From Leptidea sinapis (taxonomy: Eukaryota; Arthropoda; Insecta; Lepidoptera; Pieridae), in the NCBI RefSeq assembly GCF_905404315.1, contig NC_066283.1, forward strand, positions 9,052,001-9,116,000: DNA of 64,000 nucleotides, given 5' to 3'. The position numbers and the translations under genes were made by a program. Within the stretch, counting starts at the first letter, position 1; every line of letters begins with the position of its first letter. Shown here piece after piece: positions 12,060 through 24,125 of the stretch. The notes beneath the pieces were generated by a model. That model was not told the origin of the DNA. It did no database searches and saw nothing but the letters and a program-made list of their open reading frames with translations.

Positions 12060-12430
12060 TATTAAATTCATATAAGCTAACACTAAAAACATCTAATTCT
12101 TGGTGCTGAGCAATAAGACCATTAAGCATTCTCCGCAAAAATTGTCCGCATTGATGCTAGATGAAAAAACGGCAGACGCCTGCACGAACGGACAGCCCTA
12201 ACAGGCGCCCTCACCTCTAATGCACTGCAGAAGGTATCAGGGTTATCAACTTTGTTTTGGAGTAATAGGTAATAGTGAACCAGAATAGCTCTGGTTCTCC
12301 TTGTTTGCAAACTTTCTAACCCTACCATACCCGATACAAATAAAGACGGATACAGATACAGATAATATCCGTACCTTTTTTTGTACAAGCTGTGAGCAAA
12401 TTTACGCTGTACTTTTTCTATGGCTAGAGT
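12060..12430 (-). pseudogene. LINE RT C-terminal fragment (LINE-F)
   Basis: The minus-strand translation runs IEKVQRKFAHSLYKKRYGYY, LYPSLFVSGMVGLESLQTRR, VHYYLLLQNKVDNPDTFCSAL, and continues past one stop toward a PRIRCF segment. 'VQRKFAxxLYxKRYGYYxYLYPxxFVxGMxGLxxLxTRR' is the post-RT region of a common lepidopteran non-LTR element. The RT catalytic part is missing upstream and there is a TAA near 12,122. Clade not assigned. Confidence 0.75.
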
Positions 12431-15400
12431 GAGTATATGAGTATATAGGCAACCACTTTTATTACTATGGTTTGATACTAAATTTTATTTATTCTAGATT
12501 TATGGATCACAACTTATGCGTGACAGTTAGTGAATAAAACATTTTATCTATATAAAAATCATTAATCATTAAAAAAAACACGTTCTAAAGAACGTGGAAA
12601 TTATGTAGCTGTAATCGATACTACATGTTAATGGATCAAATCCTACTTTGCCTGCACGTCGCACATAATGACTGTTCTAAAATAAATTTAATAATAATAT
12701 AATGCTTAATAATTATTATATATTAATTAAGTCCTATTCCATACTATGACATCATCTTAACACAATACGGAGCGCGCACAAGACAAGCATGGCTAACTAG
12801 CAGTTGGCTCTAATCCTCTGCTAACACTAAGCGTAAATTACAACCATTACTGGTAATGACAACAGTCATAAGAAATAGCTCTTAGCCCCGACTTATCTTA
12901 TATTTGACTGATATGTTAAATGCCGCAAGCAAGGCCTTGATACTCTTTGAAATATGCTATGCTCATAGTTCTAAGGTAAAAATATCATGAAATCATTTGC
13001 GAATAAAAGAATAAAAATAAAAGTAATCTTGAAGATTAATCTTAATGATAAACATACATAGTGATATACTTATGATATAATGCATGAAATATTTTAAAAT
13101 CTACAAATGTCTCTCTGCATAAGTATTAACAAGATTGCCAACAACTTGAAAACGATAATATAATACTTAACGATCGTTCTAACAACTCAGGGAGAACATG
13201 GGATGGTTTCAACATTACCATAGATCTCTGTATTCGAGTAGAATCTACGGTTATTTATCAAAGAGCCGTAATCGAGAGAAATTTAGCGGGCTTGAACTTT
13301 CGAACGACACGAGTGAGGAATTAAGTTTGACAGTAAGTAGAGGTAAGTCAACTATGATCGTGCTTGCGAGGATAGTATCGACAGGATAATGACTCGATTG
13401 CAACTCGATACACGAAACTGCACCACACCAGAAAATACTCAAGTTAATTCAACAAAGATATGGAAAGTATATAGTTTTTATTTCATTATACGAATTGGTT
13501 TTACTACAGGATTAAATAGAAAAATAAATCTATTAGCCTCAGTTCATGGTCTTAAACTCGCACCAGCACCATTAATTTCTTTTACATCACGAATCACAGA
13601 TTTATGTTTTATCTATGACAATTAATTATCTTGCAACATCCCTGGAGTTGCTAGATATTTGCCAGCCTCCTAGATTTTTGGGGTTGTACATTGTATCGGG
13701 CAATATGAGTCATAGCATTATTAGGTTAAATTTGAGGCGACAGTAATCTAAAATCATCGAAGAACTAACAGTCAGCTAAGTTCACTTTGTATTTATAAAC
13801 TTCGTAGGTACCTTACTATAGCCAAATTACCACGGTAATAAATTGCAAAAAATAAATAAAGGTGGATTGCCATTAATAATATTTATGTGAGAAATAAGGG
13901 AGTGCAACAAATTGAGCGGACTAAGTGATATTTAGTGAATCGCGGTGGTAAGTGCGAGCAACAACACTTAATGCGAATTAGCGGCTATTTATTACGGCCT
14001 GCCAACCTTATGCTGCTAAACTGTATACTTTTAATAAGACCATTAGGCGTATGGACAGAGTTCCTTAACATATAGAGTAAACAGTTTATGCTGCAAACAG
14101 ATATGTTTCACACTTTTCTTTATAACTGTTTAAAAATAAAACAATGCTTATAATTATATTTATAACATTTAATATAATTACCAATAGAAGCGTATCAAGA
14201 ATACCTACTGGCAGCATTTCCGCGTTGGATAGCTAGGCTGATCTATTAACCGAAATAACTGCCAGCTCTTGGGTTTCCAGTAGCCTTATTGAGGCGCGAA
14301 AATAGTACTTTGTACATTCTCCACGCCTCTGGGCCCCATAGACCAAGTGTCTTGAGATGTGAGATTGACTGTGACTGTCATATTAATTGCGTCGTTTGCT
14401 GTCTTCGACAGTCAATTGCAGCAGCCCGGGCACCAGCTGAAATAGCTTGGAGATGAGGAGTGTCAACGCAAGTCAGTTTTCCTATTGGCAAAGATTGCCT
14501 CTAGTTTTTGCCATAATATATCTTTGTATTTGTAATATTCTGCCTTCTATCCATTGTTTTTCTAACCTTAGTTACTAGAAGGAAATTCATATCCAGGCGA
14601 TTCTTCCGATCTTACAATATTGATGATATTATTCACATTTAGGGTTTTGCTTATATATAGGTACCTACTAGAGCAGAAGTTAAGAATTAAATATCTGCAG
14701 ATTTTTAAATGTGAATTCCTACTCTATGTCGGATAAGACGGAGCGACGTAGATGCGACGTCATGATTGATGCAAGCCGGGTACAGCTCGCGGCTAAATTT
14801 GGATTTATCACCGCTACTCCAGAACACCAAGAATGGCTTGCATCCGCTTTGCGGTCCCAAGAGACCGCCGTGCCCACTTGCATACATAATCATTAGAAAT
14901 CGCTTCTATGCAAAACAGCTAACTAGCATTTTGCGAATATTTTCTAGCTTTGAGGACACTATTGTATATAAGTCTGACTTCTATTATTTCTTATTTTATT
15001 TGTAAGAATTTACCGAATTAGCTTTTTTCATAATTATTTACCTGAACATTGTAAAATTAATTGTTAAGCTAAAGTAAACTCTAAACCTATGTAATATTAA
15101 AGTTAGCTAGATAACAAAAGTGTTTTTTCTGTTTAAATGGTAAATTTAATTTACTATAGCAAATTTATATGGCAATATGTAAAGGAATACTTATACAAAG
15201 GCAAAAAGAAAAATTATAATTGAAAAAAAATTCTTCACTGAAATGAAACTATTTCAACCCCACAAATATAATCGAAATGATAATATTATAACAGATAATC
15301 ATAGATCTTCTCATTGTTATATCTTCAACGTTCATAAATCACCTGTTTATTAAAACAATACCCAAGAAGTCTTAAGCAAGTGCAGTTATTATTGATAAAG

Positions 15401-15847
15401 ATTTATAACTCTCGGCTATTATGTTCGTAAAGCTGTGATATTTGAACCCTTTTCGTTTATAGCAGCCGCCAACAAACAACGGACAGGTGAAATGGTCGTC
15501 CGCGCGAAGCCCTCAATACCAAATGCGTATCTTTCTTCATGCTTTTTATCGAATTTTTTATATTTTGGTGTCCAGATAAAGGTTCTCCCAACACCAGCAG
15601 TAATTAGTGACGATTAATTATCGGTTATCTTGATCGGAGATCCGCCGGTGTAATAATTGCTCACCATGTATTGCGTTACAAACTAAATATCTCTAAATCT
15701 TTCTAAGCCACTTATTAGAGTCTTCTGTTCTATAATTAACGTGTTTAGCGATGTCTATGAGTTACTAGTTACAGCACTCCAATATTATCGTAAAAAAACC
15801 GCTTCATTGTGTAATTAATAAGAAGGTACTCGTAGGCTTAATATTTT
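12431..15847. other. Long AT-rich intergenic stretch
   Basis: About 3.4 kb without a recognisable gene. Two neighbouring plus-strand frames at 13,198-13,625 (63 and 78 codons) and a slightly more GC-rich frame at 14,711-14,896 (61 codons, overlapped by an equally open minus-strand frame) have no family resemblance I can name. They could be fragments of unrecognised repeats or chance frames. Confidence 0.4.
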
Positions 15848-16190
15848 TTTTTGGAGTAGGAGGACAAACGAGCCTACAGATCACCTAATGTTAAGTGATC
15901 ACCGCCACCCACATTCTCCTGCAACACCAGAGGAATTACAGGAGCTTTTTTAAAGGTACCCGTGTCGTGTCGTCTTGAAAACACAGCACAATGGAGGCTT
16001 TTTCTATAGTTTGGTTGTTCGTGAATGAAACCTTCAAGCCAATACACACACAAAAAATGCCACTGCTTGTGGCCGTGGCATGGGGCGGGTCGTTCCTTTT
16101 CCAAAAATATAGTTGAAGGAGGCGATGGCTGGACCGTGCATCATGGTCGTGAACGTGTGCTATTCGTGGTGGTTGGATGATCAAGTTACC
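15848..16190 (-). mobile_element. LINE-A-related 3' end, diverged
   Basis: Poly-T, then 'ggaggacaaacgagcctacagatcacctaatgttaagtgatcaccgcc', 'aacaccagaggaattacaggagc' and 'aaggtacccgtgtcgtgtcgtc', the minus-strand LINE-A 3' end. About 30 bp around the usual 'gttgccggccttt' phrase are deleted. Farther in, the minus strand still reads SRTTKL.KK.PLCCVF, matching the RTTKLWNELP...VFPGRYD block. The region beyond that is diverged. Confidence 0.65.
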
Positions 16191-16377
16191 AGAAACTACG
16201 TTTAATGTTTTTATAATTAAGGTTATTATTTATAGTTTTTACCTTTATTTATTTACGGTGTGTGTGGATTGATGTATCTACAGTACTCAATAACTCTTGA
16301 TTTTTTTTACAAATCATTTATACGGCATTGAGTACTTGACGTTTCAGTATATATTTTCGCATCACTTTACATATTTT

Positions 16378-16605
16378 GTTGTATTTGAAATGATTTGAAT
16401 GAAGATGTAATGATGATAATACGATGAAGCTGTAAATGTTGATTTAAAATAGTTGCAATGACTTTCTTACCACTTCTTGTTATTAAAGCTCAACTTTTTT
16501 CCGGAGTGGTGGTAAATGTAAAAATAATGATAAAACTTTTGACATTCATAAGTGTCGTTTCCTTGACACTTAACACAATCAAAATCACTTATTTTGATTT
16601 GATTT
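16378..16605 (+). repeat. Dispersed repeat family C, fuller copy
   Basis: Matches 23,612-23,822 over 'gatgaagctgtaaatgttgatttaaaa', 'ccacttctt.ttattaaagctcaac.ttt', 'gg.ggtaaatgtaaaaa' and 'cataagtgtc.ttt', ending in a TTTGAT-type tail. The open frame across it (16,458-16,808) is largely this repeat and is not treated as a gene. Confidence 0.65.
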
Positions 16606-17215
16606 CATACTACTCCTTGGTGGCAGAAAATATGATTCCCACAAAGCAGACATGTGAAGAGAAGCCTCTCACTGAAACCCAACAACCAACGTTTATATCT
16701 AGACTCAAACGGCTGCTTGAAAATATTTTTAGCTTAGAAAATTGTAAATCGGGGAAGGTTTTACCCGGTATTCGGAAATCGATTTTTCATCAGATCTCGA
16801 CGTTTTAAGATGTCGTCCTAGGAAGCTTCCCTGACTATTTCCGCGATGGCGTCGTTGTTGGATGTATGTAAACCTCTTATAACTATTGAATGGCTCGACC
16901 GATTACATCGCGGTTGGGGCCATTCGAAAGGGCAGACAGAAATGAAATCGGACTGATTCGGACCAGTAGAGAAGAGTTCAAGAAATCTCAAAAAAATAAC
17001 GTTAAAAAATTATTTTTATAGTATTACTGAATAATAAAATTAGTGTTAAGTTTTTAATGTTATTTCATAACATGGATAGAAGACACATTGTAATATTAAA
17101 GATCTGTACATACCATATTCTTAAGCAAAATAAATAATTTCATTTAATTTAACCTTTAACTAGTAATCTATTGTAATATATTTACTGTTTAATGAACAGA
17201 TTAATCGTAGATCCT
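16606..17215. other. AT-rich stretch, nothing recognised
   Basis: Follows the family C tail. A short continuation of an open frame to 16,808 has no recognised motif. No repeat identified. Confidence 0.4.
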
Positions 17216-17414
17216 TTATACGTCTAGATTGACTATGAGAGTCCTGAAAACGTCAAAACACAAAATGCACGCACAACGTGTCAACGCACACTAACACAAA
17301 ATGTCATACAAATCGCGAGAGTAAGACGTAGCTTTTCACGCACACTGAAGTAATAAATCTGGCCCTTTTTGCATCGGTTGTCCAACAGCAAGAGACTCAA
17401 TCTAGAATGATTAA
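17216..17414. mobile_element. MITE family X, nearly full copy
   Basis: Starts with TTATACGTCTAGAT and ends with a decayed ATCTAGAATGATTAA. The interior has 'cgcacactaacacaaaatgtcatacaaatcgcgag', 'taagacgtagctt', 'gtaataaatctggccc' and 'gttgtccaacagcaagagac', shared with copies at 26,045, 33,771, 34,447 and 38,940. Non-coding, about 200 bp. Confidence 0.75.
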
Positions 17415-17508
17415 ATTATCTAAGAGATAATAAATCATAAAATTAGGTGCATCTTTCATGATTGTAGTTCAATAATTACAAGTTACCATAACGCTAAATT
17501 TACGATAG

Positions 17509-17586
17509 ACTTTTTTTTATGAATATTACGGCCGAGAAAAGCAGGACGTTCAGCTGATGATAATTCTCTCACACTCAGGATTACTT
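17509..17586 (-). repeat. Family B repeat, short fragment
   Basis: 'tttttttatgaatattacggccgagaaaagcaggacgttcagctgatgataatt' followed by 'cactcaggatta' matches the A-rich terminal part of family B. The interior is deleted. Confidence 0.55.
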
Positions 17587-18199
17587 ACTTGCGAACTGTT
17601 AAAATACCGTAATATCTACATTCTATTAGGGTTTATTTACTTTCTTAAGTATTACAGCTTCTAGATGTGTTGTGAGCGTACTCGAGCCAGTCTTGAACAA
17701 GGTGTTACGTTGACGTGCCACATGTTCTGTTAATTTTGCTAATAATTGAAACTAAAATGCAAGTCTAAAATGCCGGGTGTATAGTAAAACTTTGCAAAAA
17801 TAAATTCAGCAAGAAATACAAAGATCATATCATCAGTAAGTATTTTGTATTTTAATAATTTCAATGTAAAATAAAACGAAGCGTATGTTATAAATTTGAA
17901 AGATGTTATTGAGTGTCAAGATGCCACGCACACAAGCATCTTACAGTTGCCGTAATAAAAAAGCTATTGTTCTTAGGTAGTGCGGTATCTAGTTGGAGCG
18001 CAGCGGAGACGAATCCTTAATATAAAGAGTGGAACCCTAAAAGGAATAAAGAATACAACTCTGAACTATAATATAAAACACGATCCAATAAAAATATTAT
18101 TAACACGATTAAAGATAATTGGCGTTTGTTCGAAATCAATTTCGTTCGATGGCAGGAATAATGTAATAAGAGTTGTTTAATGTTTATCTTGTATCTGGT

Positions 18200-18310
18200 G
18201 GTGTCAGCGTTTCGCATGCAAGAGCCCGCTTCGCATGGCACGGTGCACGCTTCCTCGAACCGCCGCCTCCGCGCTCCTGCCGCTGTCAATCAAACCAGTA
18301 GGGGTGTACT
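18200..18310. other. GC-rich patch, possible exon or promoter-proximal remnant
   Basis: About 110 bp of clearly higher GC content than its surroundings, with CpG-containing codon-like runs. The minus strand is open through this block but has no ATG at its start and soon enters AT-rich sequence. No known domain is visible. It could be an exon edge, a fragment of a GC-rich transposon, or chance. Confidence 0.3.
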
Positions 18311-18764
18311 GTAGCTCGTCGGGGATTTTAGCAATAATTTTCTTAATTTATTTTTAATTGATAAAGATTTTATTTGGTTTCATGATTTCAATTGAGGCAT
18401 GTGTAGCAAAGAAATTGTACAGAAAGTACAGTACAGTAAAGAAAAGATTTCTTTAGGCACACTAAGAACTTTTTTCTGGGTGGATAATGAATGAGACTAA
18501 GTGTTAAGGAGTTACGAGTGGACTCAGAATGACTTGCCCCTAAGAGTGATCACTTCTGTCGGGAGGTGCGACATTTTTTGATTAACGAGATGAGAATTTT
18601 TCTTTCTCGGAATGTGTAACTCAGTTACTTAACTAATTTAATTTGAGAATTCTTAAATCAAATTCTACAAGAAACAAGCTGCGGCACGTATATACTCAAC
18701 GGCTTTTTTATTTACATAATCTATAAGGGGACAGAGTCGGGAAGCTTCGTACCATTTTTTCGTC

Positions 18765-19155
18765 CCAACACCACAGTGTCTGAAGACGAAGGTATCTCAA
18801 CAGTGTGTGTTGCCAGTGATGACATACGGAACGCAGACGTGGTCGCTAACTATGGGCCTTATGAGAAAGCTCATTGTCGCTCAGAGGGTAATGGAGAGGG
18901 CTATGCTCGGAGTTTTCCTGCAAAACAGAATCAGAAATAAAAACTGAAGTGCCATTGAGCAGGGCACATAGCTCGACAAGCAGATAACGCAGAAACCAGA
19001 TGGGGCAGTAAAGTCCTCGAACGGTGACTACCTACCGGAAGACGTAGTGTTGGTAGGCCACAAGAGGGACACGAACACGTTGGATAAGGGCAGCGCAGGA
19101 CCGATCGTCGTGGAGATGTTTGGCCTTTGTCCAGCAGTGGACGTCTCCCAGCTGA
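18765..19155 (+). pseudogene. RTE-like LINE, RT C-terminus and 3' end
   Basis: One frame reads QQCVLPVMTYGTQTWSLTM, LMRKLIVAQRVMERAMLGV, LQNRIRN, characteristic of the end of the RTE reverse transcriptase. Other frames then give the RRTD..W...VLEW block and DRSSW...FVQQWTS, with TGA at 19,153-19,155 and a short GAT-like tail. Frameshifts and stops show decay. It is longer than the sibling copies at 92 and 43,335. Confidence 0.85.
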
Positions 19156-20557
19156 AATGATGATGGATAGATACATTACCCTCCATTGCTTTGCGCAGTC
19201 GGTTCATGACCAAGTACCTTCTAGGGTGGTGGCCATTTGCAATGTATTATGTTAATTATGAATTTATTAAAAGCCGCCAGTTAATTATGAAAACAAGAGT
19301 AAAAACCATCGATTAACCGAAGCACCCTCGCGTAATTGATGTATCAAGGAGGACGCGGGTTGAACATGGCGCCTACTAAGCCGGCCTTGTCTATCTGCAC
19401 TCATTAACAACGACATAAACGGACAATTATCGACTCCGACTCAATAATTACACAAGATAATAAATCTATTTTCATACCGCTGCCATGTATCTTGCTCTAA
19501 AACAAGAAATACTTAGAGATATTACACAATTCGAGATGTTATGCGGATATTTTTCTTTAATGCCATCCTTAAAATCTGTGGTCGCCTGTGCCGTTAATCA
19601 ACTTCACATTAGAGAAGAGATTTGATTGACTATTGCTGAGTAGGCGCCACCATTTGGCAAGTGGTCATAATATTATATATATAATTTGAAACCACGTCAT
19701 TTTAATCAATTTCTCTATAGTATGTAATAATTGCGTTCACATATATGTGGAGATGCTTAATGACCCTAATTGCCGTCTCTGATGCGGTAAATATTCTTAA
19801 TCGAAATCTGATCTTAACATCGCGACTTGTTATGCTTTTTAAAGGTTGCAAAATAACAAAACGCTACAGCTTTTGATTAATCATTATTACATAATCATAT
19901 TCAAACACGATTATGAATGTTGTCTGTACTCTTGTGAACATTCAGAGTGTAAGGCCCATCGATCATAATGGCCGTTTGACTCGGAATGGGCCAATTTTGT
20001 TTCGGATAACGATCACAGGTGCGTAAGTGACTTTGACATAACCCTTTCTTTTGGCTACTACTAAGTATAGTCTAAAATCTAAATGACTCATCTTCCTGGT
20101 TCTTACTATATTTGTTAAAACTATAAGTTTATATATTAGGAAAAATATGATTATAATACGATTGGGTATATTACCTAATACTAACATTAGTATAAATTTT
20201 TAAGAATTCTGTATTTTTCTAGTCTTACTAACAGCATGTGTATATGTTTCAGTAGTTTATTATAAATCTGCGTGTATATTAACATTAAGTCTTCGACTCT
20301 TACCATTGTTCATTGATACTATAAACTTGGTGGCCACCTCAACTTGATACTGACTCAATTGTGGTGGCCCTTCCATAAAAGCCATAAGGAATAGAATGGA
20401 AGTTGTAGTCTAACAGCGAGACTTCTTTTAAGAGTAGCATTGATACGAAGGTGGGGAGATACAAGGATTTCGGTTGTTAAAACTAAATTATTCAGATGTT
20501 TATTTTGTTATTTTATAAGTGACTGCGAAATACTCGGTGATAGGTTTGTATTGAAAA
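19156..20557. other. AT-rich intergenic stretch
   Basis: No motif-bearing frame. Two 'ggcgcctac' phrases in opposite orientation (near 19,370 and 19,640) may mark an old inverted-repeat element, but no convincing terminal repeats are visible. Confidence 0.4.
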
Positions 20558-20930
20558 ATCACCGCCGCCCACACCCTCTTGCAACACCAGAGGAATCACA
20601 GGAGCGTTGCCGGCCTTTAAGGAAGGTGTACGCGCTTTTTTTGAAGGTACCCATGTCGTATCGTCCCAGAAACAGCGCACAAGGAAGTTCATTCCACAGC
20701 TTTGTAGTACGTGGAAGAAAGCTCCTTGTAAACCGCACTGTGGAGGACCGCCACACATCCAGATGGTGAGGATGATATCCTAACTTGTAGCGTGTCATGC
20801 GAAGGTGGAATTCGGCGGCAGGAATCAGGTAAAACAGCTCTTCGGAACACTCCCCGTGATAAATGCGGTAGAAGACACACAATGAAGCGACGTCTCTACG
20901 CAACGCCAAGTGATCCAGCCTTTCAAAACT
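20558..20930 (-). pseudogene. LINE-A C-terminal fragment, open frame
   Basis: A continuous minus-strand frame carries ERLDHLALRRDVASLCVFYR, YHGECSEELF, LGYHPHHLDVWRSSTVRF, SFLPRTTKLWNELPCALF, GRYDMGTFKKSAYTFLKGRQ: the last ~120 residues of LINE-A. It lacks the 3' UTR phrases to the left and the RT to the right, so it is an internal fragment with sharp ends at about 20,558 and 20,926. Confidence 0.85.
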
Positions 20931-21052
20931 AAAAGCTATAATTTCAAGAAGTATACTCGTAGTAAATATTCTCAGTATATTACATATTAGCAAAGTTATA
21001 AGAAGAAACCATTCATAGTGGGATTACGATCTGTTATAGTCTTAATACGTGA

Positions 21053-21116
21053 TCAGATTTCGTAGGACCATCAGACGCGGTCTATCTATCTGATGGTTGG
21101 GCCGTACCAAATCCGA
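21053..21116. mobile_element. MITE family Y, short derivative
   Basis: Starts TCAGATTTCG and ends CCGTACCAAATCCGA, as in the larger copy at 43,891-44,035, but only about 64 bp long. Internal CCATCAGA / TCTGATGG arms make it self-complementary. Confidence 0.55.
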
Positions 21117-21439
21117 CCATGTTTTAAGCTTATAGGGAACTACCCTTAAAATATGGTCAGACTTGAGGAACAATGGCCGTTCCACTCGCTGCACTTGTCA
21201 ACGCCGACATTTCGTCGCGACTGTCGCGTCCCCTCGCGACAATTCGTGTATTCTATCTACCCTTAGATTGTGATCACACCACTAGTATATCATGTAAAAA
21301 TAATATAATGTCCCATTTGCCTATACATTATTCTTTTTTTGAACGTAGCAAGGCACTGTACGTGTTGATATCTGCTAAAATTTAGTTCCATGACTGTCTA
21401 CATCGATCCATCAACAGCATCTGGCGAAGCCGGCCGGGT

Positions 21440-21745
21440 CTTTAATAAACACCAGTGGGAGGCTCCTTTGCACAGGATGCCGATGCTAGATTATGGGTAC
21501 CACAACGGCGTCTATTTCTACCGTGAAGCAGTAATGTGTAAGCATAACTGTGTTTCGGTCTAAAATTAATGGGCAAATGAGACAAATCTTATGACTCGAA
21601 GTCACGAACGTAGTTGTAGCGCCACTCAGAATTTTTGGGGTTTTTCAAGAATCCTGAGCGGCACTGCATTGTTAAGCGTGAGGCGTATCAATTGCCATCA
21701 GCTGAACGTCCTGCTCGGCTTGTCCCTTATTTTAATAAAAATAAA
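21440..21745 (+). repeat. Family B repeat
   Basis: 'accagtgggaggctcctttgcacaggatgccg', 'attatgggtaccacaacggcg', 'tgaagcagtaatgtgtaagca', 'gagcggcactgcattgtta', 'catcagctgaacgtcctgctcgg', ending in an A-rich tail. This orientation places the A-rich end at the 3' side. Confidence 0.7.
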
Positions 21746-22067
21746 TTAGTTGAATTATAAATTAAAATTATAGTTATAGATTAGATTGATAGAATCAATT
21801 TTCAAATCAATTTATTTAGTAAAAGACTATTTAATTACAAAATAAAAAATAATACTAAAAGTCTACCTTAAAAATTAGTTAACACTGTGCCTTAACTAGG
21901 TAATCCTGTGTTTCAGGCGTAAAGTGCTAATATTAAAACTAAATAATCATAATAAGAAAAACTTAATGAAGTAAAAAGTTATAAATTAATCTACAGTTTA
22001 AGTATATAAGTAAACAATGTCTTAAATGTAATAACTTTAAAGTATCTAATACAAATAAAATATATAT

Positions 22068-22545
22068 AACTAGCTGACCCGACAGACGTTGTTCTGTACA
22101 TATATACATACTAGTGGACCCAACAGACGTTGTTCTGTCGGAAATTTCGGACACACGTCTTAAATTTGAAAAATCGGTCCAGCTGTTAGAAGGAGTCCTC
22201 TAAAATACACTATATGGACGGAATTGAGAATCTAAACCAATCTCAAATTCACTGGAACACACAAACAAATCATCAAAATCGGTCCAACCGTTTAGGAGGT
22301 AGTTCAATTGTGAATCAAAATCATTCTCAAATCCACCTGAAGACACACACCAATCTCAAATTCACTGCAACACACAAAAAAAAATCATCAAAATCGGTCC
22401 AGCCGTTTAGGAGGTAGTTCAATTGTAAATCTAAACCATTCTCGAATCCACCTGAATACACACAGTAAGTTTCATTAGAATCGGTCCAGCCGTCTAGGAG
22501 GAGTTCAGTACACACGCACACAAGAAATATATATATAAAGATAAA
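22068..22545 (+). repeat. 'agctgaccc' dispersed repeat with internal tandem duplication
   Basis: Begins 'actagctgacccgacagacgttgttctg' and ends after 'aatcggtccagccgt.taggagg.gttcag' with an AT-rich tail, a widely dispersed lepidopteran repeat (Helitron-like or SINE-like; class not settled from sequence). The head phrase occurs twice (about 22,075 and 22,118). The 3' block of about 113 bp with 'atcggtcca.ccgtttaggagg' is tandemly repeated two to three times between 22,238 and 22,500. Confidence 0.65.
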
Positions 22546-22644
22546 TAAATTTGGAGTTTCTGTTTGTAATATTTAAATAACCATTCTTTACTACATGTAT
22601 ATGATATGGATATACGGTACATACACCAAAATATTTTATTTTTA

Positions 22645-22872
22645 CCATTTTTTGTCTGTTTGTTCCGGCTAATCTCTGAAATATCTGGACCGATTTGACT
22701 GGACTTTTATTGGCAGGTAGCTGATGTTATAAGCTACTTCAACTTTGGTTTATTTTAAAAAAATCTATTATTTTAGAAAAATAAAGTAAAGTTGCAATGT
22801 CCAAGAAACGATCTAACTCTAAAAATAATTTATATGGCGAAACAACGTTTGCCGTGTCAGCTAGTAATAAAT
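22645..22872 (-). repeat. 'agctgaccc' family repeat, inverted copy
   Basis: Ends (on the plus strand) with 'aacaacgtttgccgtgtcagctagtaa', the reverse complement of the family head. The interior has 'ctctgaaatatctggaccgattt', a variant of the 'atcggtccag' block. It lies head-to-tail against the copy at 22,068. Confidence 0.6.
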
Positions 22873-23044
22873 AAATACTAAATGAATTTGTCAATAATAT
22901 TTCATAACTTCAAGAATTATTTCGTAAAATATGCTTCCTGTTGATAAAATTAAATTTTTTTCACATCAGAACAGTTAAACCGTGCGTCAGTAAATTATCT
23001 CCTAGAAAATATGTCCATACAAAACAAATATTGGAAATGAAAAT

Positions 23045-23152
23045 AATTATGGGTCCCAAATCGTAAACCCCATTAAAATCCGTTCATTAGTTTAGGAGTT
23101 CACAGGAAACAAATATCAGGACACTGGATTTATACATTATAAATAAAGATGT
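23045..23152 (+). repeat. 3' tail of an 'agctgaccc'-type repeat
   Basis: 'ccattaaaatccgttcattagtttaggagttcacaggaaac' and the AT-rich terminus 'attataaataaaga' match the standard 3' tail of this class. The head is missing. Confidence 0.5.
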
Positions 23153-23611
23153 TTATATTAGCACTATAAGTAATTTTTTCATCAAAAATATCATCCAAAT
23201 ATTACATTACAAAATATATGCAAAATTATTCAAACTACCATCAATTATCAACACCAACGTACCGAAAAGTATATTATAAAATTAACAAGTTCCCTAATTG
23301 GTTTACAAGTGAGACCGAAAATTTAATTTGTTGGTCTATTATCCTTAAAATGTCTCGAAAGATGTTAATTAAATAGCAATAGAGATAAGGAAGTGACGAG
23401 TTTACAGCCAATAAATCGATCACCAGTTAGGGGTTGAGTACCAACCTGGTGTCTGGCAAGACACGGACTTTTTATAATGTTGTAAATGTATGAGAATACA
23501 TTTGAATCATTAAATCAACATTTTAACATCTGTGCGTTTTTTATTTAAAGAACTAGATATATATAATAGAACTAGATATAGGTACTTTTAATACCTTACA
23601 TAATATATTGT

Positions 23612-23822
23612 AGTTGAAATGATTTGTAAGGCGATGAAGCTGTAAATGTTGATTTAAAAGAGTGGCAATGAGTTTCATGCCACTTCTTCTCATTAAAGCT
23701 CAAACTTTTGCGAAGTAGCGGTAAATGTAAAAAGAAAAGAAAACTTGACGTTCGTAAGTGTCATTTGGTTGAGCTACATGAATAAAGTGATTTTGATTTG
23801 AATTGATTTGATTTGATAATTA
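23612..23822 (+). repeat. Dispersed repeat family C, best preserved copy
   Basis: 'gcgatgaagctgtaaatgttgatttaaaagagtggcaatgag', 'gccacttcttctcattaaagctcaaa', 'gaagtagcggtaaatgtaaaaag' and 'cttgacgttcgtaagtgtcattt', then '(TTTGA)n'. The pentanucleotide tail and lack of coding content suggest a LINE 3' UTR or SINE. Confidence 0.7.
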
Positions 23823-24044
23823 TTATTGGTTTTAACGCAAAATTTCAAATTAATACGCTTATTTACCCCCGGATCTGTTCTATTTTCAAAATGATTCTCT
23901 TTAATTCCATATTTAAATTGTCCTACAAATTTCTTTTAACTATTTTATCCTGCTTACACATTTTCCATCCTTTTTTCTCTGTTCGATTTGATCCTAAACT
24001 TACTAGAAATTTCCTTTAATTTTAAAAGCCCAATAAAATCCTTA

Positions 24045-24125
24045 CACTGGTAGATGTATCGAACCCTTCATCATCTTGAGCGTCTGAAGCTAACACTTTT
24101 CCGCTGAACTACTGAGCTTTTATAC
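24045..24125 (-). pseudogene. tRNA-like SINE head or tRNA pseudogene
   Basis: On the minus strand an A-box-like 'AGCTCAGTAGTTCAGCGG' is followed about 45 nt later by a B-box-like 'GGGTTCGATAC'. Spacing is right for a Pol III promoter. A full cloverleaf is not evident, so this is more likely a tRNA-derived SINE head than a functional tRNA. Confidence 0.4.

Noticed and set aside
14705..15005. Cluster of overlapping frames with higher GC near 14.8 kb
   Set aside because: Both strands are equally open and no frame shows a motif, splice signal or repeat match. Kept only as a note in the intergenic entry.
16458..16808. 116-codon frame as a gene
   Set aside because: Its first half is the family C dispersed repeat, found again at 23.6 and 10.3 kb. 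The remainder has no motif or homologue I recognise.
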